Positions 1 to 9,111 are shown, counted from the first letter of the stretch. The stretch is DNA of 61,383 nucleotides from Anaerovorax odorimutans (GCA_016841185.1 JAENZQ010000021.1:1-61383), one strand, 5' to 3'. A program made the numbers and translations. The notes: generated by a model from the sequence alone, not told the origin.

Positions 1-56
1 CTAACCTCTAACCTCTAACCTCTAACCTCTAACCTCTAACCTCTAACCTCTAACCC
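1..56. repeat. Perfect 7-bp tandem array (CTAACCT)n at window edge
   Basis: Seven exact CTAACCT units followed by CTAACCC fill the first 56 bases; the array may continue beyond the left edge. The reverse complement, AGGTTAG, also occurs inside the dispersed heptad elements (AGATTAG-AGGTTAG-GAATTAG near 20.62 kb; CCCCTAACCTCTAA near 41.25 kb), so this looks like a slippage expansion of that motif. It lies just downstream of the rplQ terminator. No gene is seen in bases 1-150. Confidence 0.9.
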
Positions 57-122
57 ATTATACATTTTTACCCGTCAAATTTAAAGGGAATTGGATTGTG
101 TGGAGTAACTTTTGTAAATAGT

Positions 123-152
123 AAAAAAAATCGGGCAAAGCCGATTTTTTTT
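123..152 (-). terminator. Intrinsic terminator after rplQ
   Basis: On the minus strand an AATCGG/CCGATT stem with a six-base loop is flanked by an A run and followed by eight T. It overlaps the rplQ stop codon and closes the long S10-spc-alpha operon. The flanking A and T runs make it potentially bidirectional. Confidence 0.85.
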
Positions 153-492
153 ACACAAGTTCCAGATATACCATTTCCGCTGCGTCCCCTCTTCTGGGGC
201 CGATTTTAAGGATTCTGGTATAGCCACCGTTTCGTTCAGCATATTTTGGTGCTACATCATCAAAAAGATGTTTTACCACCGTTTCGTCAGTGACATATGA
301 AAGCACCTGTCTTCTGGAATGTAAATCACCTTTTTTAGCTAGAGTAATCATTTTTTCAGCCATCTTTTTTGTTTCTTTAGCTCTTGTATCTGTTGTTTTG
401 ATTCGGCCTTCTCTTAAAAGGTCCGTTACAAGATTTCTAAGCATGAGGTTTCTATGAGAAGTGGGTCTGCCTAATTTTCTTTGCTCTGGCAT
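151..492 (-). CDS. rplQ: 50S ribosomal protein L17
   Basis: L17 is a large-subunit protein near the peptide exit region. The 113 residues match the usual bacterial length, and the opening [20 protein letters not shown] together with a basic TDTRAKE stretch is diagnostic. It is the last gene of the alpha operon (rpsM-rpsK-rpsD-rpoA-rplQ), 21 bp after rpoA. An AGGAGG-type site precedes the ATG, and the operon terminator overlaps its stop. Confidence 0.97.
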   Translation of the reverse strand: MPEQRKLGRPTSHRNLMLRNLVTDLLREGRIKTTDTRAKETKKMAEKMITLAKKGDLHSRRQVLSYVTDETVVKHLFDDVAPKYAERNGGYTRILKIGPRRGDAAEMVYLELV

Positions 493-513
493 CTTATTCC
501 CTCCTTTGCTGAG

Positions 514-1461
514 TTATTCATCACTTGGCTTAAGCCCTAATCCAAGCTCTGATAGTTTATTCTTTACTTCATCAAGAGATTTTTTCCCTAAGTTCCTAAC
601 TTTCATCATATCTTCTTCTGTCTTATGAGTAAGTTCTTCAACCGTATTGATTCCTGCACGCTTTAAGCAATTAAAGGATCTTACAGAGAGTTCAAGCTCT
701 TCTATGGTCATTTCAAGTACTTTTTCCTTTTGGTCTTCTTCCTTTTCAACCATAATTTCTACCTGATCAAAATTTTCTGTAAGCTCAATAAATAAATTGA
801 GATGCTCCTGCATAACTTTTGCACCCAAAGATGCACCTTCATCAGGTTTGATACTTCCATCTGTCCATATTTCAAGAGTAAGTTTATCAAAATCTGTAAC
901 TTGTCCGACTCTGGTATTCTCTACAATATAATTCACTTTTGTTACAGGTGAATAGATAGAGTCTACCGGTATAACACCAATGGGCATATCTTCTGTTTTA
1001 TTCAACTCTGCCGGTACATAGCCCCTTCCTCTTGAAATATTGATTTCCATAACCAGTTTTGCACCTTCTTCTAAAGTTGCAATGTGTAAATCCGGATTAA
1101 GAACCTCCAAGTCTACATCCGCAATAATATCTCCTGCAATCACTTCGCCGGGGCCATCTGCATCTATCATAACAGTCCTTGGCCCATCACTGTTTAACTT
1201 AACCGCGAGGCTTTTCAAGTTGAGAATAATTTCAGATACGTCTTCTTTTACAGAAGGAATTGTGGAGAATTCATGCAAAACCCCGTTGATCTTTACAGAT
1301 GTCACCGCGCTTCCGGGTAAAGAAGAAAGCAAAATTCTTCTCAAACTGTTCCCGAGAGTTGTGCCATAGCCTCGTTCCAGGGGCTCTACAACGAATTTCC
1401 CGTAAGTGTTATCTTCACTTAATTCAACACATTCAATGGTGGGTTTTTCTATCTCTATCAT
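514..1461 (-). CDS. rpoA: DNA-directed RNA polymerase alpha subunit
   Basis: The alpha subunit starts RNA polymerase assembly and contacts promoter UP elements and activators. The 315 residues hold the N-terminal dimerisation domain (about 1-230, with [14 protein letters not shown]) and the C-terminal DNA-binding domain (about 245-310, with [15 protein letters not shown] and [12 protein letters not shown]). I start at the ATG eight bases after GGAGG; an in-frame TTG two codons earlier lies too close to that site. It sits between rpsD and rplQ, the usual alpha-operon position in Firmicutes. Confidence 0.97.
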   Translation of the reverse strand: MIEIEKPTIECVELSEDNTYGKFVVEPLERGYGTTLGNSLRRILLSSLPGSAVTSVKINGVLHEFSTIPSVKEDVSEIILNLKSLAVKLNSDGPRTVMIDADGPGEVIAGDIIADVDLEVLNPDLHIATLEEGAKLVMEINISRGRGYVPAELNKTEDMPIGVIPVDSIYSPVTKVNYIVENTRVGQVTDFDKLTLEIWTDGSIKPDEGASLGAKVMQEHLNLFIELTENFDQVEIMVEKEEDQKEKVLEMTIEELELSVRSFNCLKRAGINTVEELTHKTEEDMMKVRNLGKKSLDEVKNKLSELGLGLKPSDE

Positions 1462-1538
1462 ACCCAAACCCTCCTTTTATTTTTTTGGAATTTGGGGGTA
1501 TAACTCCCACAAATAATTAGTTTCTTTAATGGAAACTA

Positions 1539-2159
1539 CTATTTAGAGTATAACTCAACAATGAGATGTTCTTCTATAGGAATATCGATATCCTCACGTG
1601 TCGGATAATTAAGGATTTTCCCTTCAAGCTTCTCAAAGTCTACTGATACCCATCCCGGAGCATTAACTGCCGCTTCTTTTACTTCCTTAAACTTAGGAGA
1701 GTTTGCACTGTTTTCCTTTACTTTTATAACATCTCCTTCAGATACATTAAGAGAAGGTATATTTACCTTATTCCCGTTAATTGTAAAATGTCCATGTCGG
1801 ATAAGCTGTCGTGCTTCCTTTCTTGAGGATGCAAGCCCCATTCTGAAAACAACGTTATCTAATCTGGTCTCAAGCATTACAAGTAAGTTTTCACCTGTAA
1901 TACCAGATTTTCTTGCAGCCTTATTAAAATATTGTCTGAATTGAGTTTCCAATACACCATAGAATCTCTTAGCTTTTTGTTTTTCTCTAAGCTGTAGTCC
2001 ATAATCAGATAATTTTCTTCTTCCCTGACCATGTTGTCCTGGTGCATAATTTCTTTTATCTATAGCACATTTCGTGCTGTAGCATCTTTCACCTTTTAAG
2101 AACAGTTTTTGCCCTTCTCGTCTGCATAGTCTGCAGGAAGGTCCTGTATATCTTGCCAT
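1539..2159 (-). CDS. rpsD: 30S ribosomal protein S4
   Basis: S4 is a primary 16S rRNA-binding protein of the small-subunit body and often an autoregulator. The 206 residues begin [16 protein letters not shown] and carry four cysteines within the first 31 positions (CxxC, then two more), the zinc-binding form of S4. The S4 RNA-binding domain ([27 protein letters not shown]) lies near residues 95-125. The gene stands in the alpha operon; in B. subtilis rpsD is unlinked, so this arrangement is the more typical clostridial one. Confidence 0.97.
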   Translation of the reverse strand: MARYTGPSCRLCRREGQKLFLKGERCYSTKCAIDKRNYAPGQHGQGRRKLSDYGLQLREKQKAKRFYGVLETQFRQYFNKAARKSGITGENLLVMLETRLDNVVFRMGLASSRKEARQLIRHGHFTINGNKVNIPSLNVSEGDVIKVKENSANSPKFKEVKEAAVNAPGWVSVDFEKLEGKILNYPTREDIDIPIEEHLIVELYSK

Positions 2160-2180
2160 CTCACTACACCTCCCAATATA

Positions 2181-2585
2181 TTATACTCTTCGTCTTTTTG
2201 GCGGTCTGCAACCATTATGAGGAATCGGTGTTATATCTTTAATAAGACTTATTTCTAATCCAGCTGTCTGAAGTGCTCTGATAGCAGCTTCTCTTCCCGA
2301 TCCCGGTCCCTTTACATATACTTCAACCGTTTTTAATCCATGATCCATTGCAGCCTTGGCTGCTTCTTCCGCTGCCATCTGTGCAGCAAAAGGCGTCGAT
2401 TTTCTTGAGCCTCTGAAACCCAATGCACCTGCTGTCGACCATGATATAGCATTTCCGGCAAGGTCAGTAAGGGTAACAATTGTATTGTTAAAGGTCGATT
2501 GAATGTGAGCCTGGCCGCGTTCAATATTTTTTCTCTCACGTCTTTTTCTACGTGTTGTTGTCTTTTTTATAGCTTTTGCTACCAT
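2181..2585 (-). CDS. rpsK: 30S ribosomal protein S11
   Basis: S11 forms part of the platform near the mRNA exit. The 134 residues include the conserved [18 protein letters not shown] and [14 protein letters not shown] segments and the basic C-terminus [12 protein letters not shown]. The N-terminus carries a short lysine/arginine-rich extension. AAAGGAGG precedes the ATG. It lies 13 bp after rpsM and 21 bp before rpsD. Confidence 0.97.
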   Translation of the reverse strand: MVAKAIKKTTTRRKRRERKNIERGQAHIQSTFNNTIVTLTDLAGNAISWSTAGALGFRGSRKSTPFAAQMAAEEAAKAAMDHGLKTVEVYVKGPGSGREAAIRALQTAGLEISLIKDITPIPHNGCRPPKRRRV

Positions 2586-2598
2586 CTATTTGCCTCCT

Positions 2599-2973
2599 TT
2601 AACCTTTCTTCTTTTTACGTCCAACTGTTTTCTTCGGACCTTTTCTGGTTCTGGCATTGGTTTTTGTATTCTGCCCTCTGACAGGCAATCCTCTTCTGTG
2701 TCTTATCCCTCTATAGCACCCTATCTCCATTAGTCTTTTTATATTAAGTGATACTTCTCGTCTCAGATCACCTTCTACCTGATATTCCGTATCAAGTATT
2801 TTTCGAAGACTGCTGACTTCGTCTTCTGTTAAATCCTTTACTCTGGTATCCGGGTTGATGCCTGCTTTTTTCAATATAGCATTTGAAGTAGCTCTACCAA
2901 TCCCAAATATATAGGTAAGTCCAATTTCTGCTCTTTTGTCTCTGGGTAAATCGACACCGGCAATTCTCGCCAT
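2599..2973 (-). CDS. rpsM: 30S ribosomal protein S13
   Basis: S13 sits in the head of the small subunit and contacts tRNA and the L5 bridge. The 124 residues begin [21 protein letters not shown], contain the helix-two-turn-helix region ([19 protein letters not shown]) and end in the basic tail [23 protein letters not shown] lies ahead of the ATG. This is the first gene of the alpha block, after infA and rpmJ. Confidence 0.97.
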   Translation of the reverse strand: MARIAGVDLPRDKRAEIGLTYIFGIGRATSNAILKKAGINPDTRVKDLTEDEVSSLRKILDTEYQVEGDLRREVSLNIKRLMEIGCYRGIRHRRGLPVRGQNTKTNARTRKGPKKTVGRKKKKG

Positions 2974-3084
2974 CCATTACACCTCCTGTATCATTTTTAG
3001 ATTATATTGAAATATCCGCCATAAGCGTTTGTTTAATCCTCGGATTAAACCAGCCGCCCGCCTAAGGCTAATATTTTTCTCTGT

Positions 3085-3198
3085 CTATCCTTGTTTCTGT
3101 TTGTGTTTAGGGTTCTCACAGAGAATCATGACTTTACCGTTGCGCTTTATAATTTTACATTTTTCACAAATCGGTTTAACTGATGCTCTTACTTTCAT
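3085..3198 (-). CDS. rpmJ: 50S ribosomal protein L36
   Basis: A 37-codon gene, [20 protein letters not shown] in its first 20 residues and ending KHKQKQG, with the zinc ligands C11, C14 and C27 and a histidine near the end. This is the standard C-plus L36, a small zinc protein of the large subunit. AAGGAGGG precedes the ATG. It sits between infA and rpsM exactly as in other Firmicutes. Confidence 0.97.
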   Translation of the reverse strand: MKVRASVKPICEKCKIIKRNGKVMILCENPKHKQKQG

Positions 3199-3213
3199 TA
3201 CTATCCCTCCTTA

Positions 3214-3432
3214 TCACTTATCTCTCCAAGTGATCCGGCCTCTAGTCAAGTCGTAGGGTGATAATTCCACTTTAACTTTATCGCCTGGTAAAATTTTAAT
3301 AAAATTCATTCGTATTTTTCCGGAAATATGAGCTAATACCATATGCCCATTTTCCAGTTTGACTTTAAACATGGCATTAGGTTGAGCTTCTACAACGGTG
3401 CCCATTACTTCTATGACATCTTTTTTAGCCAT
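3214..3432 (-). CDS. infA: Translation initiation factor IF-1
   Basis: IF-1 binds the ribosomal A site during initiation. The 72 residues form an S1-like OB fold, with [20 protein letters not shown] at the start and [14 protein letters not shown] near the end. I start at the ATG eight bases after AGGAGG; an in-frame upstream ATG three codons earlier is too close to the site. It lies between a KOW-domain gene and rpmJ, a common clostridial order. Confidence 0.97.
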   Translation of the reverse strand: MAKKDVIEVMGTVVEAQPNAMFKVKLENGHMVLAHISGKIRMNFIKILPGDKVKVELSPYDLTRGRITWRDK

Positions 3433-3455
3433 AAGATGCACCTCCTATCCTTGAT

Positions 3456-3734
3456 CTAGATGATGCCTAATTTCTCAAGCTCTCTTCTTAAATAAATATT
3501 TTCTATTTTTTCGCCTTTTTCCAGCTTCTCTTTCATTATATCATTGATAATGGAATGATCGACCAAATGTTTGACTTTTTTCTTCTTTGGTTTTTCGACT
3601 TTCCTCAAATCACCGTCTGCAATCAAAACATATTGGTCATCTATAATATCAATTACGAAAAACAACCTGTCTTTATCACGCCCGGCTTTTGAACTCACAA
3701 CCTGGCCTAAGCATAGTTCACCTGTCGTTTCCAT
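3456..3734 (-). CDS. KOW-domain RNA-binding protein (L14e-like)
   Basis: The 92-residue product opens METTGELCLGQVVSSKAGRD, a KOW-type fold, and ends in a basic, helical tail (PKKKKVKHLVDHS). It resembles the small KOW-domain RNA-binding proteins encoded between map and infA in many Clostridia; the precise role is not established, but its position implies a ribosome-linked job. The ATG at 3734 follows GAGGTG. The frame stays open 50 codons further upstream into map, but that stretch looks like a structured leader rather than protein. Confidence 0.85.
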   Translation of the reverse strand: METTGELCLGQVVSSKAGRDKDRLFFVIDIIDDQYVLIADGDLRKVEKPKKKKVKHLVDHSIINDIMKEKLEKGEKIENIYLRRELEKLGII

Positions 3735-3835
3735 TTTTTCACCTCGTACCTTTATCTCATTAAACAGCTCTAAGACTCCCTCTTCTATAGGTGGCCAGAT
3801 ACAAGAGCTGCTAAACTCGAAATTTGTTCGTCTTT

Positions 3836-3868
3836 CCATCGTGGAGAGTCTGAAACTCCCGCTGATGG
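3836..3868 (-). other. Nested hairpin between map and the KOW gene
   Basis: Outer arms CCATC and GATGG enclose an inner pairing of ACTCCC with GGAGAGT that has one bulged base. It lies just after the map stop and about 100 bases ahead of the KOW-protein start. It has no T run, so it is not a terminator; a leader structure or processing site is possible. Confidence 0.45.
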
Positions 3869-3876
3869 GACTCACT

Positions 3877-4626
3877 TCATTCAATCGTTGTCAATATTAT
3901 CGGCTCACCATCTGTTAATGCCACCGTATTCTCATAATGCGAAGATAATTTCCCATCATTTGTAACGACTGTCCAATTATCCAAAAGTACGGATACTTCA
4001 TCGGTTCCCATGTTCACCATAGGTTCAATGGCAAAGACCATTCCGGAAGCTAATCGGGTGCCTCTTCCCGGCCTGCCGTAGTTGGGAATCTGAGGATCCT
4101 CGTGCATGCTTTTCCCGATTCCATGACCAACAAAGTCTTTTACTACTGAAAATCCGTTTGATTCAACATATTCCTGTATAGCATGGGATATGTCGGTTAA
4201 CCTGTACCTTGTGTTACAATATTTCAATCCTTCATAAAAACTTTGTTCGGTAACTTTAATAAGCCTTTTAGCTTCATCGGGCACGGGACTGACTGCAAAG
4301 GTTCTTGCAGCATCTCCATGGTAACCTTCATATCTTACGCCAACATCAACGCTGACGATATCACCCTCACAAATTACTCTGTCTGAAGGTATTCCATGAA
4401 CCACTTGCTCATTTATAGATACGCATATGCTTGCAGGAAATCCGTTATATCCCTTAAAAGCAGGCGCCATGTTATTCTTCAGGATTTCTTCTTCTGCAAT
4501 CTGATCCAATTCTATTGTTGTAATTCCGGGCTTAATGGCACTTTTAATTCTTTCAAGAACACCAGCAGTTACTCTTCCTGCTTCTTTCATGATTTTAATT
4601 TCATTTTCGGATTTAATAATAATCAT
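3877..4626 (-). CDS. map: Type I methionine aminopeptidase
   Basis: This metalloprotease removes the initiator methionine from new proteins. The 249 residues form one pita-bread domain with the usual ligands: the aspartates in VSVDVGVRYEGYHGDAARTF, the histidine in GHGIGKSMHEDPQIPNYG, and glutamates in FAIEPMV and in SHYENTVAL. It starts two bases after the adk stop, so the two are tightly coupled. The secY-adk-map-infA order is standard for the spc region. Confidence 0.96.
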   Translation of the reverse strand: MIIIKSENEIKIMKEAGRVTAGVLERIKSAIKPGITTIELDQIAEEEILKNNMAPAFKGYNGFPASICVSINEQVVHGIPSDRVICEGDIVSVDVGVRYEGYHGDAARTFAVSPVPDEAKRLIKVTEQSFYEGLKYCNTRYRLTDISHAIQEYVESNGFSVVKDFVGHGIGKSMHEDPQIPNYGRPGRGTRLASGMVFAIEPMVNMGTDEVSVLLDNWTVVTNDGKLSSHYENTVALTDGEPIILTTIE

Positions 4627-4628
4627 GA

Positions 4629-5273
4629 TTATACTCCTAAAGCAGCCATGATGTCCTTAAACACTTTCTGAATATTCTGCTCCCCATCTATTGTGATGAG
4701 ATTTTGTTTTCTGCTGTAGTATTCTATCAACGGTTGTGTCTCATTGATATAAACTTCTATTCTCTTTGACACAGTATCCTCGGTGTCGTCGTCTCTTTGA
4801 TAAACTTCTCCACCGCATAAATCGCAGATACCCTTTTTTTGGGCAGGCTTAAACATAACATGATAAGTAGCCCCACAGCTGCGGCATACTCTTCTTCCTG
4901 CTGCTCTTTCAACAAGCGTATCTTTTCTTACATCTATATTAATCACCTTATCAATGGCTACATCCATTTCAGCAAGTACACTGTCAAGTTGTTCCGCCTG
5001 ATTAACGGTCCTCGGAAAGCCATCCAGTAAGAAGCCGTCTGAACAATCTTCTTCCTTTAACCGGTCTTCAACAATGGCAACCACCACTTCATCAGGAACC
5101 AATTCGCCTTTGTCCATATAGCCTTTGGCCTTTTTACCCAGCTCAGTGCCTTCTTTAACATTTTTTCGGAAAATATCTCCTGTAGAAATATGCGGGATTT
5201 TATAACTGTCGGTGATATTCGCTGCCTGAGTCCCTTTCCCGGCGCCAGGAGGTCCTAATAATACCAGTCTCAT
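4629..5273 (-). CDS. adk: Adenylate kinase (zinc-lid form)
   Basis: Catalyses AMP + ATP to 2 ADP. The 214 residues have the P-loop GPPGAGKGTQ near the start, the DGFPRT motif, and a lid with four cysteines (CRSCG and CDLCG) that should bind zinc, as in Gram-positive enzymes. I start at the ATG nine bases after AGGAG; an ATG three codons upstream overlaps that site. It lies between secY and map. Confidence 0.97.
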   Translation of the reverse strand: MRLVLLGPPGAGKGTQAANITDSYKIPHISTGDIFRKNVKEGTELGKKAKGYMDKGELVPDEVVVAIVEDRLKEEDCSDGFLLDGFPRTVNQAEQLDSVLAEMDVAIDKVINIDVRKDTLVERAAGRRVCRSCGATYHVMFKPAQKKGICDLCGGEVYQRDDDTEDTVSKRIEVYINETQPLIEYYSRKQNLITIDGEQNIQKVFKDIMAALGV

Positions 5274-5292
5274 ATTGATCATCTCCTAATTT

Positions 5293-6573
5293 TTACTTTA
5301 AGAAGCCCTGATAATTTCTCATCATCATTTGACTTTCTATTTGCTTCATGGTCTCAAGGGCAACGCCTACAGCAATCAGTAATGATGTCCCTCCAAACCT
5401 GAACTGAAGTTCGGTAAATTGAAAAATCAAGGTTGGCAGAACCGCAATAAATGCCAGGAAAATACCTCCTACCAACGTGATTCTCGTCATTACTTTTGTA
5501 ATAAAATCAGCTGTTGGTTTTCCCGGCCTTATGCCGGGTATGAAACCGCCATTTGCCTTCATATTATTTGATACTTCAATAGGATTGAAGGTGACTGCCG
5601 TATAAAAGTACGTAAAGAATATAATTAGAAAAATATTCAATATCGAGTATATCCATATTCCCGGCTGTCCATTCAATGACAGGTACTTTACTATAAAGTT
5701 TGAAAAACCACCCTCCGGGAAAAAGTAGGTCAGGGTAAGCGGAAACTGCAATAGTGACAAAGCAAAGATAACAGGAATAACCCCTGCTTGATTGACCTTA
5801 ATAGGAATATGCGTACTTTGTCCGCCATACATTTTTCTTCCCACAACTCTTTTCGCATATTGGACGGGTATTTTTCTTGTACCCTGTTGAATCGCAATAA
5901 TGCCTACAATAATGATTACCGCAATTACTACAAAAATAGATAATGTAACAATGGATACATCTCCGGTGGATAATCTGGTAATTGTCTGTTTAATGGCTAC
6001 AGGAAGCCTGGAAATAATACCTCCAAATATGATCAGAGAAATTCCGTTACCAATACCATTTTCAGTGATTTGCTCTCCAAGCCACATCAGGAATGCCGTT
6101 CCTGCCGTCAGCGTTAATACAACAACAGTAATGGAAAAGAAATCAGTATTAATTAAGGCTCTGTTGAAAAGACCTACACTTACGCCAATAGCCTGAATCA
6201 ATGCTAAACCGACTGTAAGATATCTTGTGATCTGAGCAATTTTCTTTCTGCCTTCCTCTCCTTCTTTTGCCAGTGCTTCCAGGCTGGGAATCGCAATGGT
6301 CAATAAATTAAGGATAATGGAGGCTGTAATATATGGGGTAATACTTAGAGCAAATATGGTAAAGTTACTGAAAGCCCCGCCTGAAAACAAATCATACAGT
6401 CCGAATAATCCTTCCCCTGACTGAAATAGTTGTTCCAATACGGTCCGGTCCATCCCCGGGACAGGAATATTTGAACCTAATCTGAAAATTGCAAGCATCA
6501 TAAGCGTGAATAGCATCCTTTTTTTGATGTCAGGAATCTTCCAAGCACTTATAATAGTCGACAGCATGTTCAT
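5293..6573 (-). CDS. secY: Preprotein translocase subunit SecY
   Basis: SecY forms the protein-conducting channel of the Sec translocon. The 426 residues show about ten hydrophobic segments, the plug/TM2 region LYDLFSGGAFSNFTIFALSI, and cytoplasmic loops with RKIPVQYAKRVVGRKMYGGQ and NNMKANGGFIPGIRPGKPT, all typical. It follows rplO by one base. Its partner secE is at 31.9 kb in this same window. Confidence 0.97.
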   Translation of the reverse strand: MNMLSTIISAWKIPDIKKRMLFTLMMLAIFRLGSNIPVPGMDRTVLEQLFQSGEGLFGLYDLFSGGAFSNFTIFALSITPYITASIILNLLTIAIPSLEALAKEGEEGRKKIAQITRYLTVGLALIQAIGVSVGLFNRALINTDFFSITVVVLTLTAGTAFLMWLGEQITENGIGNGISLIIFGGIISRLPVAIKQTITRLSTGDVSIVTLSIFVVIAVIIIVGIIAIQQGTRKIPVQYAKRVVGRKMYGGQSTHIPIKVNQAGVIPVIFALSLLQFPLTLTYFFPEGGFSNFIVKYLSLNGQPGIWIYSILNIFLIIFFTYFYTAVTFNPIEVSNNMKANGGFIPGIRPGKPTADFITKVMTRITLVGGIFLAFIAVLPTLIFQFTELQFRFGGTSLLIAVGVALETMKQIESQMMMRNYQGFLK

Positions 6574-6574
6574 A

Positions 6575-7015
6575 TTAGATCACCTCTGCCTTTCCTCCAG
6601 CAGATTCTATCTTATCAACTGCTGATTTACTGAATTTATGCGCCTGTATGGTAACCTTCTTTTCCAGAGTCCCGCCACCAAGTACCTTCACGCCATCAAG
6701 AACTTTCTTGATAATTCCTTTATCCATCAGCAGTTCAGGAGTAATAACTGTTTCATTTTCGAATATATTCAAGTCTTCAATATTTACTACAGCCCACTGC
6801 TTCTTAAATATATTTGTAAATCCTCTTTTGGGAATTCTTCTGTATAAGGGCATCTGACCGCCTTCAAAGCCTGGTCTTGTTCCGCCGCCGCTTCGGGAGT
6901 TCTGCCCGTTGCTGCCTCTGCCGGCGGTTTTTCCTTGTCCGGAACCGGTGCCTCTGCCTTTTCTTTTTGGATTCTTTTTGGATCCGTTGGCAGGTCTAAG
7001 TTCATGCAACTTCAT
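6575..7015 (-). CDS. rplO: 50S ribosomal protein L15
   Basis: L15 is a late-assembly large-subunit protein. The 146 residues begin [20 protein letters not shown], followed by the glycine-rich basic N-terminal arm ([19 protein letters not shown]) and [18 protein letters not shown]. Length and motifs are typical. The gene lies between rpmD and secY with an AGGAGG site in front. Confidence 0.97.
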   Translation of the reverse strand: MKLHELRPANGSKKNPKRKGRGTGSGQGKTAGRGSNGQNSRSGGGTRPGFEGGQMPLYRRIPKRGFTNIFKKQWAVVNIEDLNIFENETVITPELLMDKGIIKKVLDGVKVLGGGTLEKKVTIQAHKFSKSAVDKIESAGGKAEVI

Positions 7016-7033
7016 CTTCTAACACCTCCTATT

Positions 7034-7216
7034 TTAGACTTCTTCTACTTCTACAAGATGTTTAACTTTTTCTATCATCCCGCGAATCTGGGGATTATCA
7101 GGATGCTCAACCGTTTGGTTTATTTTTCTTAATCCCAGTGCTTTCACATTTTTTGAGTGCAGGGGCTTTACGCCGATTGTACTTTTGATTAATTTTATTT
7201 TCAATTGCTTAGCCAC
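7034..7216 (-). CDS. rpmD: 50S ribosomal protein L30
   Basis: A small (60 aa) L30 with the usual single-domain pattern: [20 protein letters not shown], then [20 protein letters not shown]. It lies 13 bp after the end of rpsE and 18 bp ahead of rplO. Its intact state and the intact flanking genes make the broken reading frame of the neighbouring rpsE stand out. Confidence 0.96.
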   Translation of the reverse strand: MAKQLKIKLIKSTIGVKPLHSKNVKALGLRKINQTVEHPDNPQIRGMIEKVKHLVEVEEV

Positions 7217-7229
7217 GGCTCTCCCTCCT

Positions 7230-7736
7230 CTATCCTAATATTTCTTCCTTGGTTTTACCTCTTAGTTTTGATACGCTTTCAACTGTTTTCAGCTCTTTCA
7301 AACCTCTGATTGTGGCATTTGCCATATTTCTTGAATTATTGGTCCCTATGGAGTTTGCTCGTACATACTTTACGCCTGCCAATTCCAATACCGTACGGAC
7401 AGAACCTCCTGCAATAACTCCTGTACCTTCAGCTGCAGGCATTAACGATACTTTTCCCGCACCTTATCATCCAACAGATCTGTGAGGTATGGTGGTACCG
7501 ACTCTGGGAACATATATCATGTTTTTCTTGGCATCTTCAATGCCTTTTCTTATGGCTTCGGGAATTTCCAAAGCTTTTCCAAGGCCCACTCCCACATAGC
7601 CGTCTTCGTTTCCAACAACCATTGTAACACTGAATCTGAAATTTCTACCGCCTTTTACAACCTTTGCGACACGTCTGATATTTACAATAGACTCTTTCAA
7701 GTCTAATTTTGATGCATCAATTCTACTACGCTGCAT
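7230..7736 (-). pseudogene. rpsE: 30S ribosomal protein S5 with tandem in-frame stops
   Basis: The region encodes S5, which contacts 16S rRNA near the decoding site and supports translational fidelity. The same frame runs for 168 coding positions, but codons 90 and 91 read TGA TAA (7469-7464). Before them, 89 residues carry the double-stranded-RNA-binding half ([20 protein letters not shown]) and end TTIPHRSVG; after them the frame resumes [20 protein letters not shown] and runs to the normal end GKTKEEILG. In other S5 proteins the two stopped positions are a charged residue and an aromatic, with EVIG instead of RSVG before them. No frameshift is needed. The first internal ATG (7442) has only AAGGTG 17 bases upstream. 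S5 is essential, so this is a base-call or assembly error, a split protein, or recoding; the type 'pseudogene' records only the broken frame. Confidence 0.9.
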
Positions 7737-7755
7737 TCATTACCCTCCTTCTTCC

Positions 7756-8124
7756 TTAGAATTTAAGTCCGGCTTCTCTTGCTCCTTCAGCCAATTCTTT
7801 CACTCTTCCGTGATATAAATATCCGCCTCTGTCAAATGCAACGGTTTCAATGCCTTTATCTAATGCTCTCTTCGCAATCAATGCACCGACAGCTTTAGCT
7901 GCTTCTTTGTTCCCGCCGTATTTGGCTTTTTCCTGGATTTCTTTATCCAGTGTAGATGCCGACACAAGCGTATTTCCTTCTGTATCATTTATAACTTGAG
8001 CGTATATATTCTTTATACTTCTATATATGCACAATCTCGGTTTCTCAGGAGTTCCGAACACTTTTTTTCTGACTCTGCCATGTCTGGCCAGACGGTTATC
8101 ATTTCTGCTTTTTTTGCCTTCCAT
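7756..8124 (-). CDS. rplR: 50S ribosomal protein L18
   Basis: L18 binds 5S rRNA in the central protuberance. The 122 residues include [20 protein letters not shown], the central [19 protein letters not shown] and the C-terminal [20 protein letters not shown], all standard. I use the ATG eight bases after AGGAG; a GTG three codons upstream is too close to that site. It directly precedes rpsE, with 19 bp between them. Confidence 0.96.
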   Translation of the reverse strand: MEGKKSRNDNRLARHGRVRKKVFGTPEKPRLCIYRSIKNIYAQVINDTEGNTLVSASTLDKEIQEKAKYGGNKEAAKAVGALIAKRALDKGIETVAFDRGGYLYHGRVKELAEGAREAGLKF

Positions 8125-8139
8125 TGAACTCACTCCTTT

Positions 8140-8679
8140 CTATTTCTTACCGGCTTTTCCTTCTTTTCTTATGATGCGTTCATCCTGATATCGGATGCCT
8201 TTTCCTTTATAAGGCTCAGGCGGACGCTGCTCTCTTATTTTGGCTGCATAATTACCTACATCGGATTTGTTTATACCTTTAACGGTAATTTCATTTCCGG
8301 CAACCGCTGTTTCTATTCCATCCGGATCAGCCATCTCTATCGGGTGTGAGTATCCGACATTCAATACAAGTGTCTTTCCTTTTTTTTCACACTTATATCC
8401 GACTCCTACCACCTGAAGTTTCTTTTCAAATCCCTGTGTAACACCTGTTACCATATTGTTAAGCAAAGCTCTGCTTAATCCGTGCAGAGATCTGTGCATT
8501 TTATTGTCTGTCGGTCTAATGACAAATAGCTGTCCGTCTTTCTGCTCTACCTTAATGTCTTTGTGTATCTGTTCCTTCAGTTCACCTTTTGGGCCTTTAA
8601 TGGTTATAAGATTATTTTTTCCTATCTCCATTGATACTTTTTCAGGAACAGTTATAGGCTGTCTTCCAATTCTTGACAT
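8140..8679 (-). CDS. rplF: 50S ribosomal protein L6
   Basis: L6 lies near the GTPase-associated centre. The 179 residues carry two repeated folds and the conserved C-terminal segment REQRPPEPYKGKGIRYQDE. MSRIGRQPITVPEKV is the usual N-terminus, so the ATG at 8679, seven bases after AGGAGG, is preferred over an upstream in-frame ATG. It lies between rpsH and rplR. Confidence 0.97.
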   Translation of the reverse strand: MSRIGRQPITVPEKVSMEIGKNNLITIKGPKGELKEQIHKDIKVEQKDGQLFVIRPTDNKMHRSLHGLSRALLNNMVTGVTQGFEKKLQVVGVGYKCEKKGKTLVLNVGYSHPIEMADPDGIETAVAGNEITVKGINKSDVGNYAAKIREQRPPEPYKGKGIRYQDERIIRKEGKAGKK

Positions 8680-8712
8680 CACTGCACCTCCTATATCCAT
8701 TGATTCGGCTGT

Positions 8713-9111
8713 TTACCAAACATAACAAATTACTTCTCCGCCTACTCCCATTTTCCTGGCATCTTTATCTGTGATAATGCCCTTTGATGTTGAAATAATA
8801 GCAATTCCAAGTCCTCCAAGAACTCTCGGAATCTCATGTGTTTTAGCATAAACCTTTAGTCCCGGCTTTGAAATTTTCTTCATTCCGCTGATTACTTTTT
8901 CTTTATCAGCACCATACTTCATTTGTACTCTGATAATCCCTTGTTTTCCGTCTTCGATAATATCGAATCCTTTTATATATCCTTCTCTGTAGAGTATCTC
9001 GGCTATGGCCTTCTTCATATTAGAAGCCGGAATATCCACAGTCTCGTGTCCTACAGTATTTGCATTTCTAATTCTTGTAAGCATATCTGCGATCGGATCT
9101 GTCATTGTCAT
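8713..9111 (-). CDS. rpsH: 30S ribosomal protein S8
   Basis: S8 binds helix 21 of 16S rRNA and nucleates the central domain. The 132 residues start [18 protein letters not shown] and end with [20 protein letters not shown], both diagnostic. AGGAGG is nine bases ahead of the first ATG. It follows the zinc-type S14 gene, as in the B. subtilis spc operon. Confidence 0.97.
   Translation of the reverse strand: MTMTDPIADMLTRIRNANTVGHETVDIPASNMKKAIAEILYREGYIKGFDIIEDGKQGIIRVQMKYGADKEKVISGMKKISKPGLKVYAKTHEIPRVLGGLGIAIISTSKGIITDKDARKMGVGGEVICYVW

Noticed and set aside
1-56. Telomere or linear-chromosome end
   Set aside because: The heptamer looks telomere-like, but the window edge is arbitrary, the same word occurs inside ordinary intergenic elements, and no terminal protein or hairpin end is visible.
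3735-3884. N-terminal extension of the KOW protein reaching back into map
   Set aside because: The extra 50 codons overlap the map end and a hairpin, while a good ribosome-binding site supports the ATG at 3734.
7230-7736. Frameshift in rpsE
   Set aside because: The two halves are in the same frame with correct spacing, so the defect is two in-frame stops, not an insertion or deletion.
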